From Ruminococcaceae bacterium BL-4 (GTDB taxonomy: Bacteria; Bacillota; Clostridia; Oscillospirales; Acutalibacteraceae), in contig LR778134.1 in the NCBI GenBank assembly GCA_902809935.1, forward strand, positions 930,001 through 994,000: DNA of 64,000 nucleotides. Direction: 5' to 3'. Position numbers and translations under genes: made by a program. The notes under the pieces were generated by a model that was given only the letters and a program-made list of their open reading frames with translations, was not told where the DNA came from and made no database searches. Position 1 is the stretch's first letter, and each line of letters opens with the position of its first letter. Below are positions 50,996 to 59,913 of this stretch, one piece after another.

Positions 50996-52264
50996 ATGTG
51001 TATGGATTTAACGAAATTTGGTACCTTTGTTGCAAAGGGTACCGAGGTTAGCGGCAAAGTCGCTACGATTTCCAGTGTAAAACTGGAATATTTAACAACC
51101 TTGGGAATAGCAGCAATTGTTATTTTCCTTGGTCATGCAATTGTAAAGCGGTCTAAACTTTTACAAAAATACGCAATTCCTGCGCCAGTTGTTTCAGGTT
51201 TACTTGTATCTATCTTTTTGTCTTGCTTAAAGGCAAGCGGAGCGATTGCAATTACATTTGATAAGACTATTATGCAGGATCTATGCCAGAACCTATTCTT
51301 CCTTTGTGTAGGCTTTGGGTTCAGCACGAAATTACTCAAGCATGCAGGTGGCAAACTTTGTGCAATGATTGCCATCGGTGCAGTGTTACTCATTACTTTG
51401 CAGGATATAGTTGGTGTTGCAGTTGGCAGCGCAGTCGGTATGAATCCACTGCTTGCCTTGCAGTGTTCTTCTGCTTCTATGTCCGGCGGTGTAGGAACAG
51501 CTTCTGCTTTTGGTCCGATCTACGAAAAGATGGGTGCAACAGGTGCAACAACTGTTGGTGTTGCAGCAGGTACCCTGGGCAATATTATGGGTTCTTTGAT
51601 CGGCGGCCCTGTAGCAGCATTCCTGATTTCTCACCACAATCTGCATTCTGATCCAAATGATAAGCCAGATTCCGAGGCATCCGGTAAGATTAATCAGTTG
51701 AATAATGGCCGCATGGTTTCCATGTTCGCAATGAGCCTGTTGCTTTCAGCACTTGGCATGCCGATTTATGCGCTTATTAGCATGATTCCGAATTTCTCGA
51801 TTCCGAAATTCGTTTGTTGCCTGTTTGCGGGTGCAATTGGCCGTAATGTGATGGAAGCTTTGCATATTCCGTTCTATGTACCTGAAGTTGATGCGATCGA
51901 GAACATGTTCCTTGAACTCTATCTGGCTTTGGTACTGATGGGAATCGATATTACTGCACTGGCTCCTGTTGCTGGTCAGATGGGTCTTGTACTGATTGCA
52001 CAGGCTGTTTTGATGGCTCTGTTTGCAATCTTCATTTCTTACAATATTTTTGGCCGCAATTATGGCGCTGCTGTTATGGCTGCTGGTAACTGTGGATGGG
52101 GCTGCGGCTCTGGCCCGAACGCTGTCGCAAACGAACAAGCAGTTATGAATCAGTATGGCTGGCACAATGTTGCATGGGTTTTGTATCCTTCTTTTGCTGT
52201 CATCATCGACGATATTTACAACCCAATTGCGCTGTCCATTTTTGCTAACATTTTTGGAAAATAA
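50996..52264 (+). CDS. gltS: Sodium/glutamate symporter GltS
   Basis: 422 residues, about 11-12 helices. GltS signatures: KYAIPAPVVSGLLVSIF near 58-74, QCSSASMSGGVGTASAFGPIYEKMGATGATTVGVAAGTLGNIMGSLIGGPVAAFLI (about 155-210) and in the second half AAGNCGWGCGSGPNAVANEQAV near 361-382. Imports the fermentation substrate with Na+; the same gradient is rebuilt by glutaconyl-CoA decarboxylase. ATG at 50996 (or 51002) behind AGGGAG. Leads the hgdC-hgdA-hgdB genes. Confidence 0.93.
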   Translation: MCMDLTKFGTFVAKGTEVSGKVATISSVKLEYLTTLGIAAIVIFLGHAIVKRSKLLQKYAIPAPVVSGLLVSIFLSCLKASGAIAITFDKTIMQDLCQNLFFLCVGFGFSTKLLKHAGGKLCAMIAIGAVLLITLQDIVGVAVGSAVGMNPLLALQCSSASMSGGVGTASAFGPIYEKMGATGATTVGVAAGTLGNIMGSLIGGPVAAFLISHHNLHSDPNDKPDSEASGKINQLNNGRMVSMFAMSLLLSALGMPIYALISMIPNFSIPKFVCCLFAGAIGRNVMEALHIPFYVPEVDAIENMFLELYLALVLMGIDITALAPVAGQMGLVLIAQAVLMALFAIFISYNIFGRNYGAAVMAAGNCGWGCGSGPNAVANEQAVMNQYGWHNVAWVLYPSFAVIIDDIYNPIALSIFANIFGK

Positions 52265-52356
52265 TATAGGCTTTTGAGAGCAGTTTCCCGGTACGGATTC
52301 TGCCCCGCGCCAAGACTGCGGTTGCCGAATAAATTAAAAATTTTGGAGCAATTTGA

Positions 52357-53145
52357 ATGGATACAATTTACACACTCGGAATTGATGTGGGTTCTACCGC
52401 ATCGAAATGTGTCATTCTGAAGGATGGCAAAGAGATTATTAGCAAATCGCTGATCCCGGTTGGTACCGGGACCAGTGGTCCCGGTCGTGCAATTTCTAAT
52501 GTGTTGGATAATGTTAATATGAAGAAAGAGGATATGGCTTATATTCTTGCCACCGGTTATGGCCGCAATTCCATTGACTGGGTTGACCAGCAGATGAGTG
52601 AATTGAGCTGTCATGCAAGGGGCGCCTACTTCGTATTTCCAGACGTTCACACTGTAATCGATATTGGTGGACAGGATGTTAAAGTGCTTCAGATTGAGAA
52701 CGGGGCCATGGTCAATTTTCAGATGAACGATAAATGTGCCGCTGGTACAGGTCGTTTTCTGGATGTAATGGCACGTGTTCTAGAAGTCAATGTTAATGAT
52801 CTTGGTATGCTGGCTGCACAGTCAACTAAGCGGGTAGCAATTAGTTCTACCTGCACGGTCTTTGCAGAAAGCGAAGTAATCAGTCAGCTGGCACAAGGCA
52901 GCGATAAATGCGATATCATCAATGGAATTCACCATTCGGTGGCTGCGCGTGTTGTTGGTCTGGCACATCGCGTCGGAGTACGCGATAGAGTCGTTATGAC
53001 CGGAGGCGTCGCACAGAACAGCGGAGTTGTCTCTGCCTTGCAGGAGGAGTTAGGTCACCAGGTTTATACCACTCCGCTTGCACAATATATTGGTGCGCTT
53101 GGAGCTGCATTATTTGCTTGGCAAAAAGCAACCCGAAAGAAATAA
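52357..53145 (+). CDS. hgdC: (R)-2-hydroxyglutaryl-CoA dehydratase activator (archerase)
   Basis: 262 residues, the size of Acidaminococcus HgdC. An ASKHA ATPase: GIDVGSTASKCVILKDG at the N-terminus, IDIGGQDVKV near 101-110 and MTGGVAQNSGV near 217-227. The homodimer-bridging [4Fe-4S] cysteines are at Cys127 (NDKCAAGTGRF) and Cys166 (SSTCTVFAESEV), exactly the positions of the characterised enzyme. It injects a low-potential electron into the dehydratase with ATP hydrolysis. GGAG precedes the ATG. Confidence 0.96.
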   Translation: MDTIYTLGIDVGSTASKCVILKDGKEIISKSLIPVGTGTSGPGRAISNVLDNVNMKKEDMAYILATGYGRNSIDWVDQQMSELSCHARGAYFVFPDVHTVIDIGGQDVKVLQIENGAMVNFQMNDKCAAGTGRFLDVMARVLEVNVNDLGMLAAQSTKRVAISSTCTVFAESEVISQLAQGSDKCDIINGIHHSVAARVVGLAHRVGVRDRVVMTGGVAQNSGVVSALQEELGHQVYTTPLAQYIGALGAALFAWQKATRKK

Positions 53146-53229
53146 TTAACTATTGCAGTCTAGTGTGCGGGGGTTTCCCCACATACTTGATCACCTTTCA
53201 TATTTTATTTGAAGGAGAGAGTTTTTACT

Positions 53230-54507
53230 ATGGCTGAAATCGAAAAAACAGCACCCGCTGCACAACCTGCAGCGCCTGCTAAAAAACCGAAGAAACCGCC
53301 AACACCCGGTGTAGCTGCTCTGCGTAAGGTAGTTTCTGATGTTTATGCAGCAGCATGGGAAGCAAAGAAAGCAGGCCGTCCGGTAGGCTGGTCTTCTTCC
53401 AAGTTCCCCTGCGAAATTGCAGAAACATTGGATCTGGCAGTTGTGTATCCTGAAAACCAGGCCGCTGGTATTGCTGCTCAGCATGATGGCGAGCGCCTTT
53501 GCCAGGCTGCCGAAGATATGGGCTATGATGCCGATATCTGCGGATATGCCCGTATTAGCCTCGCATATTCTGCTGGTGTAGAAACCACCAATGTGTCCCG
53601 TCAGATGCCGCAGCCGGACTTCGTTCTGTGCTGCAACAATATCTGCAACTGCATGACAAAGTGGTATGAGAATATCGCTCGTATGCACAACATTCCGCTG
53701 ATTATGATCGATGTGCCTTACAATAATACAACTCATGTCGATGATACTTATGTCGCGTATATCCGTGGCCAGTTTGACGATGCAATTAAGCAGCTGGAAC
53801 ATATCGCAGGCAAAAAGTTTGATGAGAAGAAATTCGAAAAAGTCTGCGAAAATGCTAACCGTACTGCGAAAGCATGGCTGAAGGTTTGTAATTACCTTCA
53901 GTATAAGCCTTCTCCGATGTCGGGCTTTGACCTCTTCAACCATATGGCTGATGTCGTTACCGCTCGTGGCAAGGTGGAGACTGCCGAGGCATTTGAACTG
54001 TTGGCTACTGAGCTGGAGCAGAATGTCAAGGAAGGCAAGTCTACACTGCCGTTCCCGGAGAAATATCGTATTATGTTCGAAGGTATTCCTTGCTGGCCTG
54101 AGTTGCGCGCACTCTTTAAGCCTCTGAAAGCAAATGGCCTGAATGTTACCGCTGTTGTATATGCACCTGCTTTTGGATTTGTATATGATGGCCTTGATGA
54201 TCTGTGCCGTGCATACTGCAAGGCTCCGAACAGCGTCTGTGTTGAGCAGGGCGTTGATTGGCGTGAAGGAATCTGCCGTGAGAACAAGGTAGACGGTGTG
54301 TTGGTCCATTACAACCGCAGCTGTAAACCATGGTCCGGCTACATGCCTGAGATGCAGCGTCGCTTTACGGAAGACTTGGGCGTTCCGTGTGCTGCTTTTG
54401 ATGGCGACCAGGCGGATCCCCGGAACTTCAACGATGCTCAGTACGAGACTCGTGTACAGGGCTTGGTTGAAGCTATGGAAGCAAACAAAGCTGCGAAGGA
54501 GGGCTAA
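53230..54507 (+). CDS. hgdA: (R)-2-hydroxyglutaryl-CoA dehydratase, subunit A
   Basis: 425 residues. Oxygen-sensitive radical dehydration of (R)-2-hydroxyglutaryl-CoA to glutaconyl-CoA. An Ala/Pro/Lys-rich N-terminal extension of about 25 residues precedes a 2-hydroxyacyl-CoA dehydratase D domain: VGWSSSKFPCEIAETLDLAVVYPENQAAGIAAQHDGERLCQ near 55-95, and cysteines including FVLCCNNICNCMTKWYENIARMHNIPLIMIDVPYNNT (about 135-171), which hold one [4Fe-4S]. ATG at 53230 is preferred over the open frame from 53209 because GAAGGAGAG lies before it. Confidence 0.95.
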   Translation: MAEIEKTAPAAQPAAPAKKPKKPPTPGVAALRKVVSDVYAAAWEAKKAGRPVGWSSSKFPCEIAETLDLAVVYPENQAAGIAAQHDGERLCQAAEDMGYDADICGYARISLAYSAGVETTNVSRQMPQPDFVLCCNNICNCMTKWYENIARMHNIPLIMIDVPYNNTTHVDDTYVAYIRGQFDDAIKQLEHIAGKKFDEKKFEKVCENANRTAKAWLKVCNYLQYKPSPMSGFDLFNHMADVVTARGKVETAEAFELLATELEQNVKEGKSTLPFPEKYRIMFEGIPCWPELRALFKPLKANGLNVTAVVYAPAFGFVYDGLDDLCRAYCKAPNSVCVEQGVDWREGICRENKVDGVLVHYNRSCKPWSGYMPEMQRRFTEDLGVPCAAFDGDQADPRNFNDAQYETRVQGLVEAMEANKAAKEG

Positions 54508-54512
54508 CGAAC

Positions 54513-55667
54513 ATGAGTATCGAATCGATTATCAGTGAGTTCGCCGGCATCGCGGCAAATCCCGCAAAGCAGCTGGCAAACTATAAAGCCGAAGGCAAAA
54601 AAGTAATCGGCGTATTGCCTTACTATGCACCTGAAGAACTGGTCTATGCCGCAGGCATGGTTCCGTTTGGCATGTGGGGCAGCAATGACAAGAATATTAG
54701 TTTATCAAAAGAGTATTGTGCTACTTTCTACTGCACAATTGCACAGTTGGATCTGGAAATGCTGCTTGACGGCACAATGGATCAGCTGGATGGAGTTATT
54801 ACACCGACCATCTGCGATACTCTTCGTCCGATGAGCCAGAACATTCGTGTTGCAATGGCAAAGCTCAAGAAGATGCCGACTATTTTCTTGGCACATCCGC
54901 AGAACCGTAAACCAGCTTATGGCCTTAAATTCTGCGTAGACCAGTACACAAATGTCAAGAAAGCTCTGGAAAAGATCAGTGGCGCTCCGATTACGGATGA
55001 CGCTTTGAAGAACGCAATTAAGGTTTACAATGCAAGCCGTGTTGCCCGTCGTGACTTTGTCAAATTGGCAAACGAGCATTGTGATGTAGTTACCCCGACA
55101 AAGCGCAGTGCTATTCTGAAAGCTTCTTGGTTTATGCTGAAAGATGCTTACACCGAAAAGCTGGTTGCTCTGAATGAGGAACTCAAGAAGCTGCCTGACT
55201 GCGACTGGAAGGGCACAAAGGTTGTTACGAGCGGTATTATCTGTGATAATCCGGCTCTGCTTAAGATCTTTGAGGATAACAATGTTGCAATTGCAGCTGA
55301 TGATGTTGCACACGAGAGCCGCGCATTCCGCGTAGATGTTCCTGAGTGTGATGATCCGATGATGGCACTTGCAATGCAGTTTGCAAATCAGGATTACGAT
55401 GTTCTTCTTTATGATGAGCATTCTTCTGAGAATCGTCGTGCTGAGCATGTTGCCGATCTCGTTAAAGAGAGCGGCGCTCAGGGCGTGATTGTCTTTATGC
55501 AGCAGTTCTGTGATCCGGAAGAGATGGAGTATCCTTACCTGAAGAAGGCTTTGGATGCTGCACAGATCCCGCATATCAAACTGGGCATTGACCAGCAGAT
55601 GCACGATTTTGGTCAGGCTGCAACTGCAATTCAGGCATTTGCTGATGTCCTGAGCATGCAGAAGTAA
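54513..55667 (+). CDS. hgdB: (R)-2-hydroxyglutaryl-CoA dehydratase, subunit B
   Basis: 384 residues. The second Fe-S subunit of the dehydratase: VIGVLPYYAPEELVYAAGMVPFGMWGSN near 29-56, EYCATFYCTIAQLDLEMLLDGTMDQLDGVITPTICDTLRPMSQN (about 66-110) with candidate cluster cysteines, and GVIVFMQQFCDPEEMEYPYLKKALD near the C-terminus. GGAGGGCTAACGAAC precedes the ATG, which is 5 bases after hgdA. Ends the cluster with a strong terminator. Confidence 0.96.
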   Translation: MSIESIISEFAGIAANPAKQLANYKAEGKKVIGVLPYYAPEELVYAAGMVPFGMWGSNDKNISLSKEYCATFYCTIAQLDLEMLLDGTMDQLDGVITPTICDTLRPMSQNIRVAMAKLKKMPTIFLAHPQNRKPAYGLKFCVDQYTNVKKALEKISGAPITDDALKNAIKVYNASRVARRDFVKLANEHCDVVTPTKRSAILKASWFMLKDAYTEKLVALNEELKKLPDCDWKGTKVVTSGIICDNPALLKIFEDNNVAIAADDVAHESRAFRVDVPECDDPMMALAMQFANQDYDVLLYDEHSSENRRAEHVADLVKESGAQGVIVFMQQFCDPEEMEYPYLKKALDAAQIPHIKLGIDQQMHDFGQAATAIQAFADVLSMQK

Positions 55668-55697
55668 TTTGGCTTTTAAAGCAAGTAGTCTTTAATG

Positions 55698-55736
55698 AAG
55701 GAGCCTTGTCGATATTTTCGGCAAGGCTCCTTTTTT
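55698..55736 (+). terminator. Terminator after hgdB
   Basis: AAGGAGCCTTG/CAAGGCTCCTT stem with T6 tail. Confidence 0.85.
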
Positions 55737-55807
55737 ATACTTTTCAGAAAGTTTTTATGATTATGTCTAAACTAGTGCGCAAAGAAAGTATTAAAAAATA
55801 AAAAAGT

Positions 55808-55862
55808 ATAATAAAACGAACCGACAAAACAGTTTTTTGACTGTAATTGCCGGTTCGTTTTT
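55808..55862 (-). terminator. Terminator of the IclR gene
   Basis: AAAACGAACCG/CGGTTCGTTTT outer stem with an inner AGTTTTTTGACT hairpin; T-rich tail on the minus strand. Confidence 0.65.
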
Positions 55863-55880
55863 AGCTTTAAAAGTTGTTTT

Positions 55881-56633
55881 TTATGGAAGGGAATATCCTA
55901 GGCGATAGGAAAGTTTCTCAGCACTATCCATGACATCATGTTTTAGGTCCATAAAGTGCTTTCCGACAGTACGAGAAGCGGGGGCAATAATTCCAATAGA
56001 AGCTTTCATTTGACCATCTGATCCAAATACAGGAGCCCCAATCCCTATCGCGTCTTGAATATATTCGCTGCGGGAGATGGAGATCCCATCTTTGCGAATA
56101 GTTGCTAAGTCTTTCAAAAGCGTTTCAGGAGTTTGGATGCTGAGCTTAGATGGATGTTCTTCCATATTCAGCAAGTAATGTTTTAAAAATTCTGCAGACT
56201 GATAGGCAAGTAATACTTTTCGAATTGCACCCACGTGCAAAGGCTGTTCATAACCGAAATGATCAACCACTTTTAGATTGTTGGGGCCTTCTGCTTTAGC
56301 AAGAATTAATCCTCGTAGCCCAATTCTAATCATTAGGAAGGCATCTTCCCCGGTACATTCTGAAAGGTAAGAAAGAACCGGTTGACAAACTGTTTGCAGT
56401 TTTGTCTGACTTGTTGCTGCGGTCCCCAAAGAAATGAGAGCGGGTCCTAGTTGATACAGATGAGTTTGGTCATTTTTTACCACAAAATCTTTTGTACACA
56501 ATGTTTGAAGAATTCGATGAATACTGCTCGGCGGAAGATCAAGAGCTTCCGAAAGCTCTGCAACCGAAAAAGCTTTCTGGGGCCCTTTTAATGCTTCCAG
56601 CAGATCCAATGCACGGAGTAAGCTTTGAATCAT
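55881..56633 (-). CDS. IclR family transcriptional regulator
   Basis: 250 residues. N-terminal winged helix: SLLRALDLLEALKGPQKAFSVAELSEALDLPPSSIHRILQTLCTKDFV. The GAF-like effector domain includes LSECTGEDAFLMIRIG, KVLLAYQSAEF and a C-terminal IGAPVFGSDGQMKASIGIIAPASR, which are IclR hallmarks. Convergent with hgdB, it may regulate the glutamate cluster or an unlinked catabolic operon. No aromatic or glyoxylate genes are near. Confidence 0.9.
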   Translation of the reverse strand: MIQSLLRALDLLEALKGPQKAFSVAELSEALDLPPSSIHRILQTLCTKDFVVKNDQTHLYQLGPALISLGTAATSQTKLQTVCQPVLSYLSECTGEDAFLMIRIGLRGLILAKAEGPNNLKVVDHFGYEQPLHVGAIRKVLLAYQSAEFLKHYLLNMEEHPSKLSIQTPETLLKDLATIRKDGISISRSEYIQDAIGIGAPVFGSDGQMKASIGIIAPASRTVGKHFMDLKHDVMDSAEKLSYRLGYSLP

Positions 56634-56762
56634 ATCATAAAAAACCTCGTTCTTTTAAAGTCTAAAATATAAATTTAGTATATCGTTTTATTCCGTATTG
56701 CGCAATGAGTTCCACAGTAAAAAATCAAAAAATTGAATTCCCTTTTCATTTAACAATGAACC

Positions 56763-58721
56763 CTATTTTGATTGAATAATTTTTTCCTGTAAGCGGCCGC
56801 TGCGATAAGCTTTCAAAAGTTCTTCCAAATCAGCAATCTGTTCTCTCAACTCAACACCAGTGTCAGTATCCCCCACAGTAATGCGCTGTCGAATCGCTTC
56901 AATCACCTGTACCTTGGGGCTGGTTTCTTCCATCAGCTGCCCAGGCAGAAGGGGTTTATGCTGTGCCAATGCCAGATAACGAGAGTTTGCAATAAATGTA
57001 TAGCCACCAATTCCAGTTTGCTTTTGGTATGCTTTGCTGATGCCTCCATCAATCATGAAAAGCAGGCCACCGGCTTTTACCGGGGATTCTCCCTCTTTTA
57101 GGCGAACAGGAACATGGCCATTAATAATGTGACTGCACGAGGGATCCATCCCAAATTCACGAAGAATGCGTTCACATAAATCTCTCGTGTCAAGATGCTT
57201 ATAATAGGGATTCATGATTTCTTTATGCGTTTTTTTATCGGCAATAAAAATCCGTTCAAATAAAGCCATTTTGCTTTTTCCAAAAAGAGGAGAAAGCTTG
57301 CCGCACCAGAGATACCACATAAAGTCACAGGCATCTTTTTGTTCGCGGCTGCCTTCAGGTGCAAAATAAGCATTGCGCACAATAGAATCTATTTTATCAA
57401 GATAAGATTTTCCGGAATATTCCTTATTGCCGAGTCTAACGACTGCAAAGCTGCCGTCTTCGTTAAGAGGAATACAGCCATGATAAAGAAGATTGGAGTT
57501 CATGCGCAGATACATGCCGCCTTTGGAATAAAGATAATGAATGTGTTCCTGTAGTCTCGCAGAATGAAGGAAAGAGGAGACAAGAGAATTCGAAAGTTCT
57601 TGCTCTTCTCGTGTCAACTTAAGTGGATCGCGAGGATTGACGGTAGGAAAATTAGTATCCAAAAGAGGATAACAGGTTCCGTCAATTTCGATGGTACCAT
57701 CTTCAAAATTAATTTTTTCCAAAAGCAGCCGATCATCCATATGATATTCGGGATGTCGATGAATCAGTTGCCCTTCCAGTTTTAGCTGAAGGATGACCAT
57801 TGCCTTGTGCATTTTTGCTGCCAAAGGAATATCCACCGGATCATATTGGTTTTCGTCCAATACATGGGGCTGAAAATGCTCACAGGGATCGTTGTGATAA
57901 ACGCGCGCCGCAAAATCAGAAAGTGGACGCAGGTTGATTCCATATCCGCCTTCCAAAACATCGAAGCTGTTGTAGCTGATACCAAGGCGGACAACGTTTG
58001 CGGCAAGCGCTCGATTTCCGCAGGCAGCGCCCATCCATGAAATATCATGGTTTCCCCATTGAATGTCAATATCCGGACGCTCCATCAGTGCATCCATAAT
58101 TAAATCCGGATGTGGGCCACGATCAAAAACATCACCTACAATATGTAGACGGTCAACTAAAAGACGCTGAATCAAAAGACATAGTTCCATAATGAATTCT
58201 TCGTTCATACCCGTATCGACGATTGCACGGATAATTTCAGAAGTATAGTGTGGTTTGTTGCTGTTGCTTCCGCCGTCTGCATGCAAAAGCTCGTCAATAA
58301 TATAAGCAAAGTTTTGAGGGGTACGTTTACGCACTTTGCTGCGGGTATATTTGCTGCCGGCTTCGCGGCAGACTTCTACTAGACGGTAAATAATGACTCG
58401 GCTCCAGCCGGTAAAATCCTTGTGTTTGTGATGTGCTTTAGAGAGTCCCTCTTTTGGATAATAAATCAGAGCGGCTAATTCTGCGCGCTCATTTTCTGGA
58501 AGTGACTGCTCAAAGAGCTCATCAATTTTTTTGCGAACCACGCCGGACGCACTTTTTAATTGGTATAAAAAAGCCTCATGTTCTCCATGTAAATCGCTGA
58601 AGAAATATTCGGTTCCTTTTGGCAGACTCAGAATGGCTTTCAAATTAATAATTTCTGCTGCTGCCGCCTGAGCGTTGGGATAGGTTTTGCTCAAGAGCTG
58701 CAAAAAACGCTGATCCCGCAT
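56763..58721 (-). CDS. fbp: Fructose-1,6-bisphosphatase, class III
   Basis: 652 residues, typical of the Firmicute class III enzyme (about 640-670). Gluconeogenic hydrolysis of fructose-1,6-bisphosphate. It has the calcineurin-like metallophosphatase motifs: YFFSDLHGEHEAF near 40-52, HIVGDVFDRGPHPDLIMDAL near 193-212, and WGNHDISWMGAACGNRALAANVVRL near 222-246; later IINGHVPV near 536. The ATG at 58721 is preceded by GGGAGGT. Needed in an amino-acid fermenter to make sugars from pyruvate. The 58722-59052 interval is AT-rich and includes a palindrome TTGATTTGAATCAA at 58773-58786. Confidence 0.95.
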   Translation of the reverse strand: MRDQRFLQLLSKTYPNAQAAAAEIINLKAILSLPKGTEYFFSDLHGEHEAFLYQLKSASGVVRKKIDELFEQSLPENERAELAALIYYPKEGLSKAHHKHKDFTGWSRVIIYRLVEVCREAGSKYTRSKVRKRTPQNFAYIIDELLHADGGSNSNKPHYTSEIIRAIVDTGMNEEFIMELCLLIQRLLVDRLHIVGDVFDRGPHPDLIMDALMERPDIDIQWGNHDISWMGAACGNRALAANVVRLGISYNSFDVLEGGYGINLRPLSDFAARVYHNDPCEHFQPHVLDENQYDPVDIPLAAKMHKAMVILQLKLEGQLIHRHPEYHMDDRLLLEKINFEDGTIEIDGTCYPLLDTNFPTVNPRDPLKLTREEQELSNSLVSSFLHSARLQEHIHYLYSKGGMYLRMNSNLLYHGCIPLNEDGSFAVVRLGNKEYSGKSYLDKIDSIVRNAYFAPEGSREQKDACDFMWYLWCGKLSPLFGKSKMALFERIFIADKKTHKEIMNPYYKHLDTRDLCERILREFGMDPSCSHIINGHVPVRLKEGESPVKAGGLLFMIDGGISKAYQKQTGIGGYTFIANSRYLALAQHKPLLPGQLMEETSPKVQVIEAIRQRITVGDTDTGVELREQIADLEELLKAYRSGRLQEKIIQSK

Positions 58722-58961
58722 TTTTTAATACCTCCCGTATTTGATCTCTTCTTATTTATTGTAGCGAATTAATTGATTTGAATCAAGTGACCAAAGCAAT
58801 AAATAACTAAAAATAGTACAAAAAATCCGTTTAAATTTTAACAACCAGCACAATAAAAGCAAAATAAATCAAAAAAGTGAAGATGTCAATGATTGGTAGA
58901 AATATTTTGCTGCTAAAATTTGCAATTGTAAAAGAAATTTTATGGTTTTATGGGCCAAAAT

Positions 58962-58997
58962 AAAAGCAGCTCTCTGCTTATGCAGGGAGCTGCTTTA
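58962..58997 (-). terminator. Terminator after the DegV genes
   Basis: AAAGCAGCTCTCTGC/GCAGGGAGCTGCTTT stem with TTTTATTTT on the minus strand. Confidence 0.75.
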
Positions 58998-59052
58998 AAA
59001 GCCTTGTGTGATTTTAGTGTTCCAAATTACAACAAGAAAATTTAATGGTTTT

Positions 59053-59904
59053 CTATTCTGCTTCATAAAAAAGCCCTAATGTGTCGGGACCAAATTGGCA
59101 TCCAAAAATGGGTTCTAAGAAAGAGATAGAAATCATATGTGTAAGATTTTGTTTTTGAATCATTTGTTTTAGGATCTGTGCGTCCTTTTCACAGTCTGCA
59201 TGAACAATAGAAACAGATTGAATCGTGTTTAGCAAAGCCGCTTTTTGCAGATTTTTAAAAAGGCAGGAGATCATTTCTTGGCGAGTTTCAGCTTGCTCTT
59301 TAAAAAGGAGTTGTCCTTCTGTTATCTGTAAAATTTGGTTTTGACTGTTCGAAAAATTCCCCTTAAAAGACTGAACTAGAAAATCCGGGTTTTGGATAGC
59401 AGCCAAACTATGAATGTGAGAAACATTCGATTCTGCCCATTCTTTTGCTTCTAAAAGGGAAGCACCTTTTTGCTGCAGCTTCGAAAGATGTTGAAGCAAA
59501 ATTCCTTGTCCGGCACTCAGTGTCATTGAATTGATCGCTTCAATGCGGCGTGTGGGGAATTCCCGCTGCAGATTGGCAAGTGCGCGGGTAGCGTTGTGCC
59601 AAGTTTCACCCAAAGCATCAGAAACACCAACATATAAAAGATCTTTTCCGCGAGCAAGAGCAGGGCGTAAAAACTCAATCAAATCCGAGGTATCAAAGGT
59701 CACTGCAGCGGCAGACGAAGCGGTCCGCAGTAATTGATAAATCGAATGAAGATCAGAATTCCCTTTTTCGGGCACTTGATCATAATTCTGGTTTCCAATT
59801 GTAAATCCCATAGGAACGGTTAAAAATTCAGCCTGTTTCAGAAAATCCTGAGAAAGACCGCAGGCAGCTTCCGTAATAATTTGATAAGATGAATCCATAT
59901 TCAT
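59053..59904 (-). CDS. DegV family fatty-acid-binding protein, diverged copy
   Basis: 283 residues. The DegV fold is recognisable: YQIITEAACGLSQDFLKQAEFLTVPMGFTIGNQNY, a T-F-D-T-S-D-L-IEFL segment and LLYVGVSDALGETWHNATRALANLQREFPTRRIEAINSMTLSAGQGILL. Compared with the neighbour, conserved TDSTSD becomes TEAACG and the glycine-rich RGGRIS region is lost, so fatty-acid binding may be altered. It begins 9 bases after the upstream degV stop. Confidence 0.82.
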   Translation of the reverse strand: MNMDSSYQIITEAACGLSQDFLKQAEFLTVPMGFTIGNQNYDQVPEKGNSDLHSIYQLLRTASSAAAVTFDTSDLIEFLRPALARGKDLLYVGVSDALGETWHNATRALANLQREFPTRRIEAINSMTLSAGQGILLQHLSKLQQKGASLLEAKEWAESNVSHIHSLAAIQNPDFLVQSFKGNFSNSQNQILQITEGQLLFKEQAETRQEMISCLFKNLQKAALLNTIQSVSIVHADCEKDAQILKQMIQKQNLTHMISISFLEPIFGCQFGPDTLGLFYEAE

Positions 59905-59913
59905 TCGGCCTTT

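Noticed and set aside
53191-54309. 372-codon minus-strand frame opposite hgdA
   Set aside because: Shadow of hgdA; same reason.
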